Positions 5,469 through 5,625 of a DNA stretch of 5,625 bases are shown here, piece after piece; positions within the stretch are counted from its first letter, which is position 1, and the number at the start of each line of letters is the position of its first letter. A model generated the notes under the pieces. It made no database searches, was not told where the DNA came from, and was given only the letters and a program-made list of their open reading frames with translations. The position numbers were made by a program, and so were the translations under genes. This DNA comes from Nitrosotalea sp. (GTDB lineage: Archaea > Halobacteriota > Syntropharchaeia > Alkanophagales > Methanospirareceae): contig DYFG01000101.1 of assembly GCA_020725315.1 (NCBI GenBank), positions 1 through 5,625 of the forward strand, read 5' to 3'.

Positions 5469-5500
5469 ATATATAAGTATCGCTTCGAAAAAAGCGGTAC
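5469..5500 (-). promoter_or_regulatory. gvpA promoter: TATA box with palindromic candidate operator
   Basis: On the minus strand CTTATATAT (5477-5469) is a near-consensus archaeal TATA box; transcription should start near 5445-5448, giving a leader of about 45 bases. Touching its upstream side, over the BRE region, is an interrupted palindrome: GTATCGCTT at 5477-5485 and AAGCGGTAC at 5492-5500, 8 of 9 positions complementary, 6-base A-rich spacer. Its position would let a bound protein block or help TFB/TBP. The TATA call is solid; the operator is inferred. Confidence 0.65.
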
Positions 5501-5516
5501 TAAAGAACCATGTCTC

Positions 5517-5538
5517 CTCCATCTCAGAAATGATGGAG
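5517..5538. repeat. Inverted repeat upstream of the gvpA promoter
   Basis: CTCCATC at 5517-5523 and GATGGAG at 5532-5538 form a perfect 7-base inverted repeat with an 8-base spacer. It lies about 70-90 bases upstream of the expected gvpA start. It could be an RNA hairpin at the end of an off-window gene, a second regulator site, or chance. No T-tract adjoins it on either strand, which argues against a terminator. Confidence 0.35.
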
Positions 5539-5625
5539 ATGATAAAATAGCAAAATTGTAATAGTTTAGCTCTGGCAAACAGATTGAAAAATAAGATGGC
5601 TTACGCTAGACAGACCTATCGCACC

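Noticed and set aside
5396..5578. 60-codon minus-strand frame overlapping the gvpA promoter
   Set aside because: It spans the gvpA TATA box and ribosome site in another frame, and the encoded peptide has no recognisable features.
5596..5625. Possible start of a divergent plus-strand gene (ATG at 5596, reading MAYARQTYRT to the window end)
   Set aside because: Only ten codons are visible, with no ribosome site and no well-placed TATA box. A divergent gene here is plausible from gvp operon layouts, but it cannot be supported from this window.

Overview
The window looks like chromosomal DNA of a euryarchaeon, possibly from the methanogen/ANME-type Halobacteriota; the lineage is not certain. Evidence: the threonyl-tRNA synthetase has the archaea-specific N-terminal editing domain, promoters are TATA-type, ribosome sites are GGAGGT/GAGGTGA-like, and the gas vesicle genes follow the order known from haloarchaeal gvpACNO operons.

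Layout. (1) 79-927, plus strand: a LarE-type PP-loop sulfur transferase behind a TATA box placed for leaderless transcription. (2) 888-2801, minus: complete archaeal threonyl-tRNA synthetase (thrS), TTG start. The ends of larE and thrS overlap tail to tail by 40 bases. (3) 2802-3474: no intact gene. This is an insertion-sequence graveyard: the 3' end of an IS200/IS605-type tnpB with its end hairpin (minus), the C-terminal piece of an IS1595-family transposase (minus), and a weaker possible tnpB tail (plus). (4) 3475-5402, minus: gas vesicle operon gvpA, a 56-codon ORF in the gvpC position, gvpN, gvpO.

The gas vesicle genes are read gvpA first, from a strong TATA promoter near 5469-5477 with an imperfect palindrome touching its upstream edge. 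A U-rich terminator-like tract and a second TATA-like element lie between the short ORF and gvpN, which would fit high GvpA and low GvpN/GvpO output. GvpA forms the rib wall; GvpN (MoxR-type AAA+ ATPase) and GvpO are accessory proteins needed for full vesicle growth. The assembly genes gvpF/G/J/K/L/M are not in the window, and the gvpO end of the operon runs straight into IS debris.

The most interesting item is the 56-residue helical protein encoded at 4980-5150, between gvpA and gvpN. It has an 11-residue internal repeat and may be a minimal GvpC-like outer-shell protein. Second is the tnpB remnant, which keeps its end hairpin and possibly an omega-RNA scaffold pointing at the thrS upstream region.
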